Under the pieces are notes generated by a model that saw only the letters and a list, made by a program, of their open reading frames with translations, was not told the DNA's origin and did not search any database. A stretch of DNA of 64,000 nucleotides from Aphidius gifuensis (Eukaryota > Arthropoda > Insecta > Hymenoptera > Braconidae), in assembly GCF_014905175.1 (NCBI RefSeq), contig NC_057789.1:5828001-5892000 (forward strand). Reading direction: 5' to 3'. Position numbers and translations under genes: made by a program. Positions 23,226 to 38,200 of this stretch are shown in pieces. Every line of letters starts with the position of its first letter. The stretch's first letter is position 1.

Positions 23226-26200
23226 TCATCTAAATGCAACAATAATAAAACAAGTAATAATAAGCATAATTGTTGCTTTATTATTATTTGTATGACTATT
23301 AATACCAATGACTGGTCCTTCACTACTTCGCGATACTTTACTACGTACTAATTGTCCACGTTCAACAGCATTAGCTTCATCACTATCATCAGTATCATTT
23401 GGTGTTGCAAGATCACCATCTTCACCAAATAATCTTGATAATTTATTTCTCGGTGTTTTTTTAGCACATGGACGTGTACTTTCTTTATATGGTCGTAATA
23501 TTCTTGGATAATGTGCTTCTTGTACATCTGTATTTGGTAAAATATCACCTTTACGATTCCAACAAAGTGGTTTAAATGTACCACGATGAGTTGCATCTTG
23601 AAAACTTTGAAAACTTTTATCCCAATTATAACGCATTAAACGTTCTTCTAATGTCATACCAGCAAGTTCAGCTGGTGCTTCAATAACAACTGGTGCTGCA
23701 CCTCTGTAAAAAATTAATGAATATTTTAATTAATTGAAAAAAGAAAAAATAATTAATTTAATTGTATTTTGATTTATTTTCTGGGTGGTCTTTACTATAG
23801 CATATATATATTTTTTAATGATGTTTAAGTATAAGGTTGTATACTATGTATGAATGTAATATAAAATTAAAACAGGATCTATTAATGCAGCCTGATTATT
23901 TCAATCAAAGTTACGCGTTAGTATTTGCCTGTGACGAGGGTCTTTAATAGGCAATATACAATCACCGTGAGATTGTAGGGGCCATTGCTAGACAACAGCA
24001 ACAGCAACAACACCAACAACAACAACAACAGCTATCAGTATACATATATATAGGTATCTATAATACTTTGAAACAAATTTTATGAATTTCCTCTATCTAT
24101 GTTTACACTATATTTGTCTATACATATACAAGTTGCTGTTAATAATGTGTTGGTAAGTTTGAAAGACGGAAGTTTAAAATTATTATTTTGAAACTTACTG
24201 CTTAAGCTTTTGAATTCCTAAACTTTGAAGAACGGTTGGTAATGATGGCAATGAGTAACAAAGTGACATTTCAATACGTGGATAGTAAAGTACTGATACT
24301 AAGCATGTTTCTTCTCTGGTTGTTAATCCTCCAAGTGTCATTGTTTGACGTGTTTCAGATGAATATGTACATTCAGCAATCAAGTGATCACCCTGTAATT
24401 AATTAATTAAAAGTTAATTAAATTTTTATTATTATAAATTAATAATAATGATAATTTATATTATACATACTGGATAAACTTTAACTGGTTTTTGTAATCT
24501 TCTGTATTCTTGATAATTTGGATCATAATTTGAGTCAGATGCAATTGGTGGTAATTCTTCACTGGCACGTATTTGACGTAGTCTTACTTTTCTTCCCAAT
24601 TGATGTGTGTGCATTATAACAGCAAACATATTTACACCAGTATCTGGTATAGTTTGACTAGTACAATTTGTAACACAATGTCCCTCTGATACAACTTCTC
24701 TTTGTCCAGGTGGTATAATGTGACGCCAATTTGGATCAATACCAACACTCAGTATTCCAGCATCATGTGTACGTAGTTGATTTGTATATACAAGTCTCAA
24801 ACCAGAACTGTCTGTTATAAAGTTGTCTAACAAAGGATTTGTATAGTGAGTTTCAAGCATATAATAACGTGGTCCTAATTCCGGATCAAGTGCATATCCA
24901 GCTTCTAGTGGATAATTAAAACCCTGTAATATGAAAAAATAAAAAATAAAAAATTAAATTAAATTATTTAATTAAAAATATTATTATTATCTTATTTATT
25001 TTAATATAATAATAGTTAATTAGAAATGTAAATTTTTAGTAAATGTTGAATATTAAAGTTTGATGATTTGGTGGAAAGAGACTTTTTGAAAATCTATATG
25101 AAGAAGAAGAAGAAGAATGAGGAGGATTTAGATAGGGAAACTATTGACGACGATGGTCGCCATCAACTTTATACTGTCTTCTGGATATAGCCCGGGAGCT
25201 CACGTTTCTGGCGACAGCCCAATTGTGGTTGGCTTTTGAGGCCATCGATGCTTTTCATTGGTATGCATTAGAGACGATCGCCAGGATTATTATACCAACC
25301 GTACTGGTGACTTTGGTAATATCGATTCAACGTTATAAAAAATAATAAAAAAAAAAAAATAAATTTCATGACAGTATTGCATCGTTCATTTTCATCTTGG
25401 ACTGAAGCTATGAAAACAAATTTCCAAGATCACCTCATAGAATGCTTTTGATCGAACGATATTGTGATCCGTAAGAGGTCGAGATTGCTGACATATTTCT
25501 TTAGTTTTTTCTTAATACTTTTTTTATATAATAAAATAAAGTAATAAGAAAAAAAAGTAAATGAGAAAAATACTGGTGTATATAGGAAAAAATATTGCTT
25601 AAAGATAATTTAACATGTAAAAAATGACTTGCCTCGGATCCAAGACTCCAGGTTGCAGCAATTGATGTACATTGAAGTGACGGAGCGTCCGGTTGATAAC
25701 AAACACTACCACTCATTTTTGATGCTTCTTCAAGGTCCAATTCTTTACCACGACACTCGTACAATGTCATATGATGAAGATATTGTTGGTTGCCTGGTTG
25801 AATTATTGGCTCATACTGCAAAAATATAAAACAAACAAAACTATAAGATTTTTCATACTTTATTTTATGATTTTACTTTTTAAATTTCATTATAACCCGT
25901 TATTTTTCATCTATAAAATTTTTTTACATGTGAACTCTTTATTTTTTCTTTTTTTTTTTTTTGTGAAATTTTAGATCTAACAATTTTCAAACATCTAATT
26001 TGACTGCATCGAAGAATGTGAAAAAAAAAAAATAAAAAATAATATATAATAAATCTGGATGCAGGATGGGACATTCAGTTATACGGAAATAAAATTTTAT
26101 GATCCAGTTTTATTCGTTTGTTTTCTGATACTAGCCACAATTTTTTTTTTTGCTATTCTCTCTTTTCCTTTCTCACAAACACACACGGGCTATTGCAACA

Positions 26201-29200
26201 AACTCTTAGATCAATTTCTCTCTTTATATTATTATTATATTTTATTTATTTTATTTTCATTGTCCTCTTCTTCATTCTTTCCCAACAGACGAAAAAAATA
26301 AAATAAATATATATAATAATAAAAAATAAAAAATACGATGCAATTTCATTTGATAGTTGGGTCACGTACAATCGAGTTCACGATCCGGGTAGTTGGTGAC
26401 TTTGGTAACGTAGCTAACTGAGAGTACTACTACCTAAAATTTTTATATTTTATTTTTTTCTCACTTGCCAAAGTATCTTTCGAACTTTGACGCGCCAAAG
26501 GTGGCAAACTTTTACCGCGTGAAAAACTTTTATACTAGTAGTTGTCACGCATGACAACTTTTACTGAGCATTTTTCATAAAAAAAATTATTTTATTCGTT
26601 TTTTTTTTTTTTACTTTTTTAACCCCCCAGCTATTCTTAAGTAACAAACTTTCTTGAAGGTTCTTATTTTTTTTCTTTACATATAATTTTTATTTTTTTT
26701 TTGTTATTTTATCATGATGATAAATTACCTTGATGACGTGATGCTTGCGATTAATGTTTGGCATCTGAACGACACGACACCAGAGTAATGTGTCTTGTTC
26801 CATTGGTAGTTTGACCTGGAAAAATAAAGCAAAATATAAAATAATTAGTTTAAGTGAAAAATTCAATAATAAAAATAGATAAAAAAAAAAAAATAATAAT
26901 AACATTGTAATATGAAAAATAATAATAGTGATTCGTTTGATGCAGGATAACGATTGAAGATAAATACGTTATTTGTCAATCAGTTGAACCATTTTATTCA
27001 ATCATCATGGGCCGCCCTCGCGTACAAATATCATTTCACGATCGTCGTTGCATTTCGATGTTTGTCTCTATATATGTGAGTGTAATAATATTGGTATGTA
27101 CAAATATGTGTATGTGTCTCTTCAACGAGATGTTCACAGCACCGGAAAACCAAATATCGAAGCTAAAATTCAATTATCGGTTGAGCTGATTCCTCTGGTT
27201 TCTCTACCTTGTTTCCCTTTTTTTTTTTTTTCCCTCTTTCTCTCGATAATATAAAAATAATAAAAAAAAAAAAAATATCCAGAGGAAACAGAATAAAATA
27301 TAACATACTAGATGATGAACTTTGAGATGTCTAATAAAATAAAAAACTTAAAAAAAATATATTTCCATGAAAAAAAGATGATAGCAGGTTAACAAAGGAT
27401 CCAATGTTGAAAAGCTTCTTATTTTGTAAATAACTAATAAGATATTTCAACATTGTTAGTTGGTCGAAATGCGCAACAAAAATCCTTTGGTGGTATATGA
27501 AAATTGCAGTATCTATAATGAACCTTTTTTTAATTTAAAATTACAGTTGAATTTTCTGCTTCGTTTGCATTTTAATGACTGATAAATAAAGAAGAAAGCC
27601 TTTAGAGAAATAAATGAAAAAAAGAAAAAAAATATATTTAGACAAGTTGCTTATGAATAGAATTTATTTTTCTTTCTTAGTATTATTTTTTTTTTTTTTT
27701 TATTTGTCTGTATCTCAGTCTATATATACATGAGCAATATAATTTTTCAAAATTAAATAACAAAAAAAAATAATAAAAATAGAAACTCATAAATTCGTTA
27801 ATAAAACAGAAGACAAAAATAAAAAAAAAAAAAATTTAAATTGCTTTGTTTAAACTTACAGACAATATTAATATTCGTTATTAATCTTTTGTTTGTTTTT
27901 AACACTGAAAATTTTCTCAAAGTCAAATACGCAAATATAACATTGTAAATTTTCTACAATCCTTACTTGTTCTACTTCAACAGTGTAAATGTCGTGTTAC
28001 TTTGTCTATATATTTTATCTTTCACTGCTTTTCATTGTCATGGGAAAACCTTTGGCCAAGATTTATTCAACATGAATGAATAAATTTACATATTGTTAGC
28101 AATTTTCTATGATTTCGATGAAAATTACGTAAAATAAAAAATATATTCAACAACTAAAGACTTTAAATTTTGAATGAATGTAATATAAGGATGAGGCAAA
28201 ACTCTTGTAAAGTCAATGGAAAATGAAGTTGCTTTCAATGTGCATATATTTTAAACTACCCTATACATCAACAAAGAATTTTTAAAAGTAATCTTAAACA
28301 TTTTATATTCACAAAATAAAGAAAAAAAAAAAAATTACCATTTTTCATTGTAAATCAGTATTTAGCATAAATTTCTATCTACAATATATTTTTTTTTTAA
28401 ATAAAAATTTATCATATTTTGCTTTTTTTCTTACCTGTTGATTTAGTACATCCCAAGTGTGAAGTGATGATTGAATCCCATGAATTGTTGGTTGTCGTTT
28501 TGGTGGTGAATCTCGTTGAACAAGATACAATGGACGTGATCCACGAACAGCTCCATGAGGTGGCAATAGACCAGCTGCTGATACTGGCTCTTCAACGTGA
28601 TATTGCCAAACAATTTGTAATGTATCATTCTGTAAAAATAATTAATAAATTATTAATAAATAATTTATCTCTGCAGAGTATTCAGCTTTTTTTTTAAATA
28701 TAAATTTAAAAAAATATAGAAAAATTTTTCTCATAAATTGATAAACCAATATAGAGGAAAATGTGAAAATCTAATCGTACAATTTCCATCTATGTGTCAT
28801 GAATTTGTGTGTACATGTATTTTTTATATTTATCTATGTACTTGTATGGCTTTAATCTATATACATATATATAAAGCTATATGTAGTTATACCGGATACC
28901 AGGTCTTGGCATAGCTCCAGAATCTAGAAGACTGCATAAGTCATAAGAGTCAGAATTGGCAGAAACAGAAGGGTAAAATAAAGAGAAAAGAAAATAAAAA
29001 ATTAAAAAAAAAAAACAAGCAGAAGAAGAAGAAGAAGAATAGAGGTTGAAAAAGGGAGTCGCCATCGTTCTTCAATTCAAATGAAATCAATGTTATTGAT
29101 CCAACAAGTCATGGATAAATGAATAAGATATTAAATTTAAAACATATATTTCATTTGAACAATTAATTATGATTTCGATCATGACATGATTATTCATTGA

Positions 29201-32200
29201 TAAACAAAATTAAGAAGATTTATTATTTTGAAATAAATTACAATTTGATAAGTTAAATTTATATATGTAAATACAAAGAGATATGGGATTATATCAATTT
29301 GAATAAAACATAATCAAAGTATAGAAACTAACTACTTCAAAGACACTCAGGATATATCCATAAAGGTAATATATGTGGTGACTAGAAAATTTATGTCCTT
29401 TGAGGTGGCTAGTATATTATGTATAACCTATACTTCATTAGAGCATGTAAGGGGATATATATAATACCGATAATATCTTAACTAATGGCCACATAACGAA
29501 CACACTTTTATTATATAAATTTATTTGTATCAATATGATGATGATGATGATGATGATGATGATTCAACATGAAGTTTCATTGAATTGAAAAGTATTTGAC
29601 ATACGCATGAGTTTGTTTAAATGACATTTAAAGAGAGTAAAAAATAAAATTCAATGGTACAGAAACAATAGAATTTGATTGCAAGCATCTTTTGCTTCTG
29701 GGTATATATGGTAAATTTAGAGACAAATTTGCTGAATCGATTTAACCAAAAAAGGCAAGGACAGACACAAAGCAATGAAATTGAAATAATTCAAGAGAAT
29801 AAGACAATGGTTGTAAAGTCAAATGATCGTAATTTTCTTGCAATGTCAGGATAGTAGTTAAGAAAATCATGATTTCATGTGATATTTCAATGTTATGACT
29901 ACTTAACAGTAAAGCACTTGATGTTTTGTTTTATTTAACAATTTATATTTGTATTATATATATATAAATATAGAGTGAAAATTAATGTTATAATAAAAAT
30001 TTAGACAAATGTAAATTTATAATTAGTAATTAATATAATTTAATATGTTAATTGATAATACAATTTTAATTATATATTCGTATATTTAAATTAAATGTCA
30101 TTTAGTATTTATATTATTATTGTTGTTGTTGGTGTTGTTGTTGGTGTTTGATTTAATTATTTTAAAATTACATAGTATTCAAGATGACATGTATATATGT
30201 GATTGTATATATTTAGCTGAGGAAAGTTTGTCTATTTGAAAGCCTATGAACAAGCTTAGCATATGAATATGCAATAGACGTTTATTTTGGTCGGCAAAGA
30301 CAATTATCTGACTTGTGTGAGTGACGTTATTGGCAAAGAGGGTCGATGTCTCATGAGATCTAAACGACCCAGTTTAACAATATATATATAAATACAATAA
30401 ACATTATCAACATTTTACCAACACCATCAACATCAAACTAACAACGAACGTAACAATTTTCTAGACGTATCCAAACTATCCACTACTGAGTGTAAAATTT
30501 AAACTGACACGCTTTACTAGGATTCTCCAAAGTCTCTGATATCGTTTACAAAGTTTATATCTGTATACAACAAAACCAACAATTTCACGAGTCGTTTTAG
30601 TAAAATAACAATGTCTCACTATTTTATCTTTATCATACTATTGGTTAGTTATAGTTTCTATCTTCTTTATTTTATTGATTTTGTCTCAATTTAATTTCCT
30701 GAATTTCGTTATCCAAGTGGAAAATTCATGAACAAACATTTTCATTTAAAAATAATTGAATTGGTATATATGTAATAAATAAATGTCTAAATGTGTGCCA
30801 CCCTATTCCGGTAACCAACATTATAATGAAAAAAGTTTTTTTTTTTTATAAAAAAAAAAAAAAAAATGCAAGGGTGCAGCTACTTATCAGTTGGTAACTA
30901 TCAAAATCATTATTTTTTATTTTCCTATCCTTTATGGTTTCTCTCCTATCTCTTTGTATATATATATTTTTTTTGTTTTTTTTTATTTTTATTTCATGGT
31001 TCAACCCTCATCATATCAAACTGGACTGTATGGATACTTCTGATAGTTATCTGTTGATGGCAAAAGGGTTTGGCTGAAGCCACAACTTTACGTAAACTTG
31101 ATAAAGAAAACTAATATTGAACATTCCCAAGTAGAATGTGCAAACTATATATATTTTTCTCATAACCATTTCACAGGCATTTCACAACTCTCTTGAGTAC
31201 TACTAAAGCACTGGCTGTTTGAAGTTTTCAACAGTAAAATTGGTGTATGCGCGCACGATCAGTATTTTTTTTTAAATTTTTTTTCATATTCACTTTTAAA
31301 AAAGTAATTAAAGAGACCTTGGCTGTTGAAATGAGTACTTTTATATTTGAAAAACTTTGTAATTATCAACCTAATTTTAACGTTTACATTGTCTATATTA
31401 AATGCTTCAATTAAATTCATGATAAATACATTTTTAATATAATTAAAGTTGATAATAATTGCTTTGTCTTGATGCTAATATACATTTTTTTATTCTCCAA
31501 AGAAAAACTATTAATATATTTTTATTTTGATGATATTAATAGTCAATTATTTAAATAAAAGATAATATTATATTGTCACTATTGTAGTTTAAATTATTTG
31601 TGTAAATGGACAGTTGGATAATTATAGCTTTTTGTTGTTCTTGTTGTTGTTGCATTATATATGTGTCTTTTCACTTTGAACCCAAGAGGCTCTTGTTTAT
31701 CTAATGCTCGATGGCCCTTGTTCATTTAATGCTCGATGGTCTGTGAATATTGGATTTCGCATAAACACGTGCTAGTGATGTATATGGTTGATACTTGGTA
31801 GATGAGTTTTATATAGATATATAATACAAAATATTATTGGCTAGTACACTTGAGTTAAATTGTGGTTGGTATAGCATTAGTTGGTCTGTTAATGCAATAT
31901 GTCAAATCAATTCTCTTGGCTAACTTCATATATCTGTGCCAGTAAATTTTATCAGTGGTTTTCTCTTCTTGATTTTAAGCCAATATCATGACAACTTAAT
32001 AGTCAAAGACATTAATAACATCGAGGATAATGGCTGGAAAAATTTTAACAAATAAAAAAATTTCAAAAAATAAACGTATATATTTTTTGTTAAAAAGAGA
32101 TGTTCATTTTCTTTTTTGTTTTATTTTTTGTTGGCAATGTAGACGATATAGTAATTTTTGTAGACTTAAAAAAAAAAAAAATGTAAAAGATTTTGTCTGA

Positions 32201-35200
32201 TCAAATATTTAAACTCATTCGTGAAAGATCACGCTCGTGCATGATACTCAACTGGGTGATGGGTTGGTTGTTCTCAACAATCCACCCATGTAACCATACA
32301 GTGTTCAAGATACGATATAAAATCTCATTCTCTTTTCGGATAACGAGTTTTCATCCCCGCGTGACTAACGACAGGTGTAGACTAAATTTTTCCTATTTTT
32401 TTTTTTTTTTTTCCTCGAATACGAGAGACTGAATTGAACTCGTTCACAATTCTGTTAATTTACTACGCGGCTTGGTTTTTTATTAGTTTATTTTTTTTTA
32501 ATTTTTTTTTTCAACACCCTTTCCATTTTAGTATAACACTTTGAATTTAATAAATCCTTTCGAAACTCTATTACACATTTAGCATAGAAAAATTTATTGT
32601 AAATTTTTTACAATTTTTTTAGTTAACTCTATTCACATTTATATTTTTTTTTTATTACTAATAAATATTTTTTATATTTTAGACAATATAATAAAAAACG
32701 AAAATTAACAAAATGACCTTTTTAAAAAAAAAAACTAGTTATTTTTAAAAATATAAATTTTAAAGTTTAATTATATGTCTAAAAAATGTAAACGTTATAT
32801 AATTTTATTTAATATTATTTGGCTTGATGTTTAACTGTACATTTTTTATCATTTATTTTTTTAAAAAAAAAAAAAATAATAAAAAATAATAATTTTCTCA
32901 TCACAGAATTCTGAGATTGGATTGTTTTGTAAAAAACGAAAACGTCTCCAAGCATTTCTAATGCAACTACGGTAAAAAAATAAAATAACTCTTTGAGTAA
33001 AATGAAATTCTCTATTACTGGATACTAGTGAAGTTGCGTCCACAAAGAAAAAGTGGATTGTGTTAAGGGTGAAAAGGGAGTGAATGAGAAAAATAAAAAG
33101 AATAAAATAAAACGAGGCAAAGAAAAAAAAAAAATAATAATAATTTCATAGTGAAGAAGGTTGAAAAAAAGAGGGTGGCGGACGTTGGGTTATCTAACAC
33201 GACTCACGAGCGTTATCTTAATGGCACTTATTGTCTTGACGTATAGCATCACTGGGCTCAACCCGTTTTTCCGGAAAAATCAGTAGTGTGGTGGTGAAAC
33301 GTTCAAGACCAAGAAGTACATATTGAGTCTACTTGCTGTGTATTTTACCCTACACAAAATTCACCCACATGTGTTTCTCTATACATACATATTATTTCTA
33401 ATTTGAGATTCTAACTGTAAACGTGCTTACGGATGTTAGGTCGTTATCGCATTTGACCAACATTACTTGGCTTGGTCACAATACACATATGCATTTATTT
33501 ATAAATACATTACATGCAGGTATGCGTGTGTCCAGCACTGTCTATGTGCCAAGTCAAAACTCAATAAATTTAAACTAAAAAAAAAAAAAGTTGTAATCAC
33601 GTTAAAGTAACTTCCCCCATACGATTAATAAATGTCAGTATATAAGGGCTGAAAATTAAAGAAAGAAAATAATTTTTTTTTCTACTCAATCAGCATTTTA
33701 TATCTGACTGGATTAATTACTTACAAATTATTGAGATTAATAGCTGAAAAATTAACATTAAGGGTAAATAAATTGATTGATACATAAATAAAATAAAATT
33801 GATTATTTTTTTTTTAATAATAAATGTATATGGAAATTTTATTTTTGAATTTATATATGAAATATACGGAAATTGAAACGTGATTCATAATGTGATTGGC
33901 TTATTATATATATACATGTTGTTTTATATCATTCGTGATAAAAATAAAAAATTGGAATTGATATATATATATACGTATTATAAAAAAAAAAATGGAAGAG
34001 CCCGATATGGCCCATAAATTTAATATAGGAGTATGACGTAAACGAAGCAATTCAAAGGGTAGAAAAGTGTGAAGAGAATTTATTGTGTAGCGTATCATAT
34101 TACTTGAAAGATCGACATTTTTTTATCCTATCTATGGGTGATGGAATATATAAAAAAAAATATAGGTATCAATATAAATATATAAAAAAATAAAAATATA
34201 CTTTACTGGTCAACGGGTTGTCACAAATTTGAGTTATGAGCACTATTGACATTTTGGTGATGTATAAATATAAAAAAAAAAAACAAAAAGTCAAGCTAAA
34301 TAAATGGAAAATGAAGTTTTAAATAAAAATAAAAAAATATTATAGTGAAATATTTATGTCAGTGTTATTTATATACAGTTTTGAGTACATTTATCAGCAA
34401 TTTTTATAACAAGTATAAAAAATATAAATATATAAATAAAAAAAAAAAAATAATAAAGGCAAAAAAATAATTATAATTTAGACGATAATGCAAAAGTACT
34501 TTATATCTTTAAATTTTCAAAACTAAAAGGAGGATTTAAAATGGCTGACGATAAACGATTATCAGAAAGTTTAATCTTTTTTAAAACTGTTTTAAAAAGT
34601 ATTGAGAGCTAAAAAAACAAAAAAAAGTAGGTAAAAGTAATAGTGTATACCACAAAAAAATATATCTATCTCTATTATCAATTTTTTTTTTTTAAACTTG
34701 ACTGTGAGTTGTTTAAAATAAAAGTATTACATGCTGGATTTTACATTGGTTGTATTATAAATTCGTTTAAGTTGAATTTGCATTGACAACTTGTCAACCC
34801 TTTTAATGATTTTCTCAAGATTTTTATTTAAATATTAACGAGTAAAAAATTAATTAAATATATACAGAGAGGTATTTAAAAAAAAATAAGATTGAAAAAT
34901 TCAAATACAAAATAATCACTTGAATTTTCAACATACCGACATCCTATCATCTGGTTATCAATATGCGCATAAGAAAGTCTAATTAAAACACGAAAAAATG
35001 TAATTAAAAAAAAAAATTAATTAAACGAGAAAATAAATTAATAATAAAAAAATAAAAAATCATTAATCTTCAATTTTTCCTACGAGTAATGAACGAATAA
35101 ATTTATTTTCTATTCTAGAATTTAAAGAAAAAAAACGAAGGCAAATTTTCCAATCCAATTTCCAGAAGCTTTTCATGAACAAACCAAATAAAATTTCATA

Positions 35201-38200
35201 AAATGAAGAAAATGAAATTGGCCAAAGAAAAGAAAAAAAAAACCAGTAATAAAAATAAAAAGTAATAAAAAAAAATTAAAGTTTCAAGTAATAAGAAGAA
35301 AAGTGATTTTGGTGTGCATATCAGAAGACACCGTGGGAGAGTTGAATTGCATTTGATGACATCCCAGTAGTATAACGCGTGTCCGGATGTTCTTTTACGG
35401 CATTGGATCAACCAGGGAGTTTAGCTTGTCTCTAGTAACAGTGCTCACCTTGCTTCAGCATGTATATATATGCCAAGCAGGATCAAGGAAGCCACATCAA
35501 GTGATCCCCAAATGGTATAAGCGTCTCGTCTCTCTAATAAACTAGTAAACTACTGTCTATCCTATCTTCTGGATATCTATTTATATACATTCAACCTGCA
35601 CTTATTTTTATCATTTTTTTTTTATTTTTACAAAATGTATATCTCGTTCTCTTACTCAACACTATATACTTGACTCGTAAAATGGGTAAAATTTAATCAA
35701 ACTTTGCCTCTCGACTTGAGGCGATATCGCTGGTCCCAGTCAAGCGCATTGCCTTTCCACTCAACTCTTCTGCACCCAATCGCTTATGCAATACACGTGT
35801 ACATGCATACATATATATATTATTCAACAAATTTTAGAATTGTTCTTTGAGTAAGGTTGCTATGAATAAAATACCTATGTATATTCATCACTGATTGATA
35901 TATTATTTATGAATATAATATACTTTAAAGTTTTTCATTTACAACCACTGTGTATCACAAAGTTCAAATATAATTTTATATAAATTGAAATTTTCATATC
36001 ATTATTATGATGCTGATAATTGTTTAACTCAAATTCGTGATTTTATATGGAAAATATATTATTGTTTGATATTATACAATATTAATTAAATACGTACTGA
36101 TGATTTAATGAAAAACAAGTAAAGTTTTGTTAAATAAAAATAAATTAAATATAAAATGAATTTAACCACTTCAAGTGTTCGTTTCAAAGTGTAAAAAAGT
36201 TTTGTATGCTGTTTTAACAAAAAAAAAAAAAAAAATTTCCCCGGATAGTAAAACTCTAACTTTAAAGAAATAAAATTAAAAAAAAATGAAAATGAAAATA
36301 CAACACAGTTATTCTGTGACAATAGAAACTCAGGGAATATAGCTTCGGGTGAAGAGTAAATTCCTCAAAGTAAACCCAAAGCTTCTGAAGTTTTTAGCCA
36401 GTTTATATGAAGAGAAGGGAAAAGTCGTAGAAAGTGCAACTTGTAATAATTTATATAAAAAAAAAAAATAATATATCATTAAACTAACACACAAGTTTGT
36501 TCCGCCTAATAAATAATAAGCTCTTTTTTTTTTTAATTTAAATGACATTTTCATATTGAGCTTTTTTTTTTTTTTTTTCATTTAAATATTTTATATTAAT
36601 AAATTAAATATAAATGAATTTAATTACAAGCATAATATCAATGAAATGTGGCATTTCATTTCCTCAATCAGTGCTTTGCAATTAATATTAATAATATCTC
36701 ATCAATCGTACCAATTACCGTGAACCACGAGAATTAATTTCATGCTATTGCATTACAGTTAGATAGAAATTAACTAACACGCATTGACAAACAATATATA
36801 ACATATGTACATGTGATATTATATATTTTCACAAAATGAATCATTCAAAATACATATTATATATATACATTGAGATTTAACCTCTAAAGCCTAATTCAAA
36901 ATTCGTTAGTCTAAATGTGCTGACAATTGATTTCATTGTTAATATGTATTAGGAAGATTTGTCGAACATCCGAAACACGTTATACAATTATAGACCATTG
37001 AAATTGATCGATTGACAATGACAACTTATCAGTACAATGTTAATATACCTTATTTAACATCTGATTATAAATTTAATGTTATATAATTGTTTGAAAAATA
37101 AATATGATTTTAAAATATAAAAAGCACAAGTGTTTTTTTTTTTTTTCTTTCTGCTTTCTTTTTTTTTTGATTGTTTATTTTTTGAAGGGAAACATTTCTG
37201 TGATAAAAATGTATAGTTAAATGCAATGTGACGTATGAGATTGCGTGTTTAAAAAGCTTTCGTTATACCAATCTGCAAGTTATTTCATTTTCAATGTTCG
37301 GAAGCTAGTACTTAGTTTACAAAACTTGACCTGTTCATCTGATAAAGACGTGTACATTTATCACGTGAATATATAAAGCCTTATGTTGTTCTATCTTATT
37401 CTTAACTCTACGATATCACTGATATACTCGAAAAGAAAAAAAAAAAAAAAAAATGTTAATCCTCAACCAGAATGAAAAATTATACAACAACACTGTTTAA
37501 GATTATAAATTCAGACAATGACGATTAACAGTTATGCATTAAACCAATCATCCTTAACAAACTGCTTAGTTTAACATACGCATTAATGATTAATCAACAA
37601 TGTATCTATGAAACTTTGTGTATGCGTGTTTGTGCCTAATGAGCAACAAAGGGATATTCCAATGAGGGAGTGTTAATCAACTAAGTTTAATATATACATT
37701 CTTTGTTTTTTTTTCCAACATGAGTTAAAATCATAATTTACGAAAATTAACTTGAATGCATTTAACTGGTTTAATTAAAAGTCTACTAAAATAATAATGA
37801 TTTCATTTCAGGAAATGAAGCTAGATATAGAAGAGGGATAGTGAAGAAAAAAAAATTAAAAAAGTCGGAAAATAAAAGATAGGTGAGACCTCCGAGAGTT
37901 ATATAAATGAAAAATGTATGTGGGTAGATTGGTCGATATATTGTTCGTTACTGGATATATTAAGATTTATAAAAATAATAAAAAAAGGTTAATCTAAATG
38001 CATTATAAAAATTTATAAATATATGTAAAATACTGAAAATTATATAGCCAATTACAAAACTCTTGTCTTATTTTAATTTGACGAATGAAAATTGCCAATT
38101 TTCTTATGAGTGATTTTTGTTATAAATAATTCATTTTTATTTTTTATTTTTAAATCAATTTAATTTTGATTGCAAGATATCAAGCTTGATATATATATAT

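Noticed and set aside
25120..25330. Balanced patch considered as an extra exon of the copper monooxygenase
   Set aside because: The flanking exons already join in frame at a conserved position, and all minus-strand frames are interrupted or lack splice sites.
28877..29065. Minus-strand frame with a signal-peptide-like hydrophobic run
   Set aside because: The run is caused by poly(A) and AAG repeats; no continuation by splicing was found.
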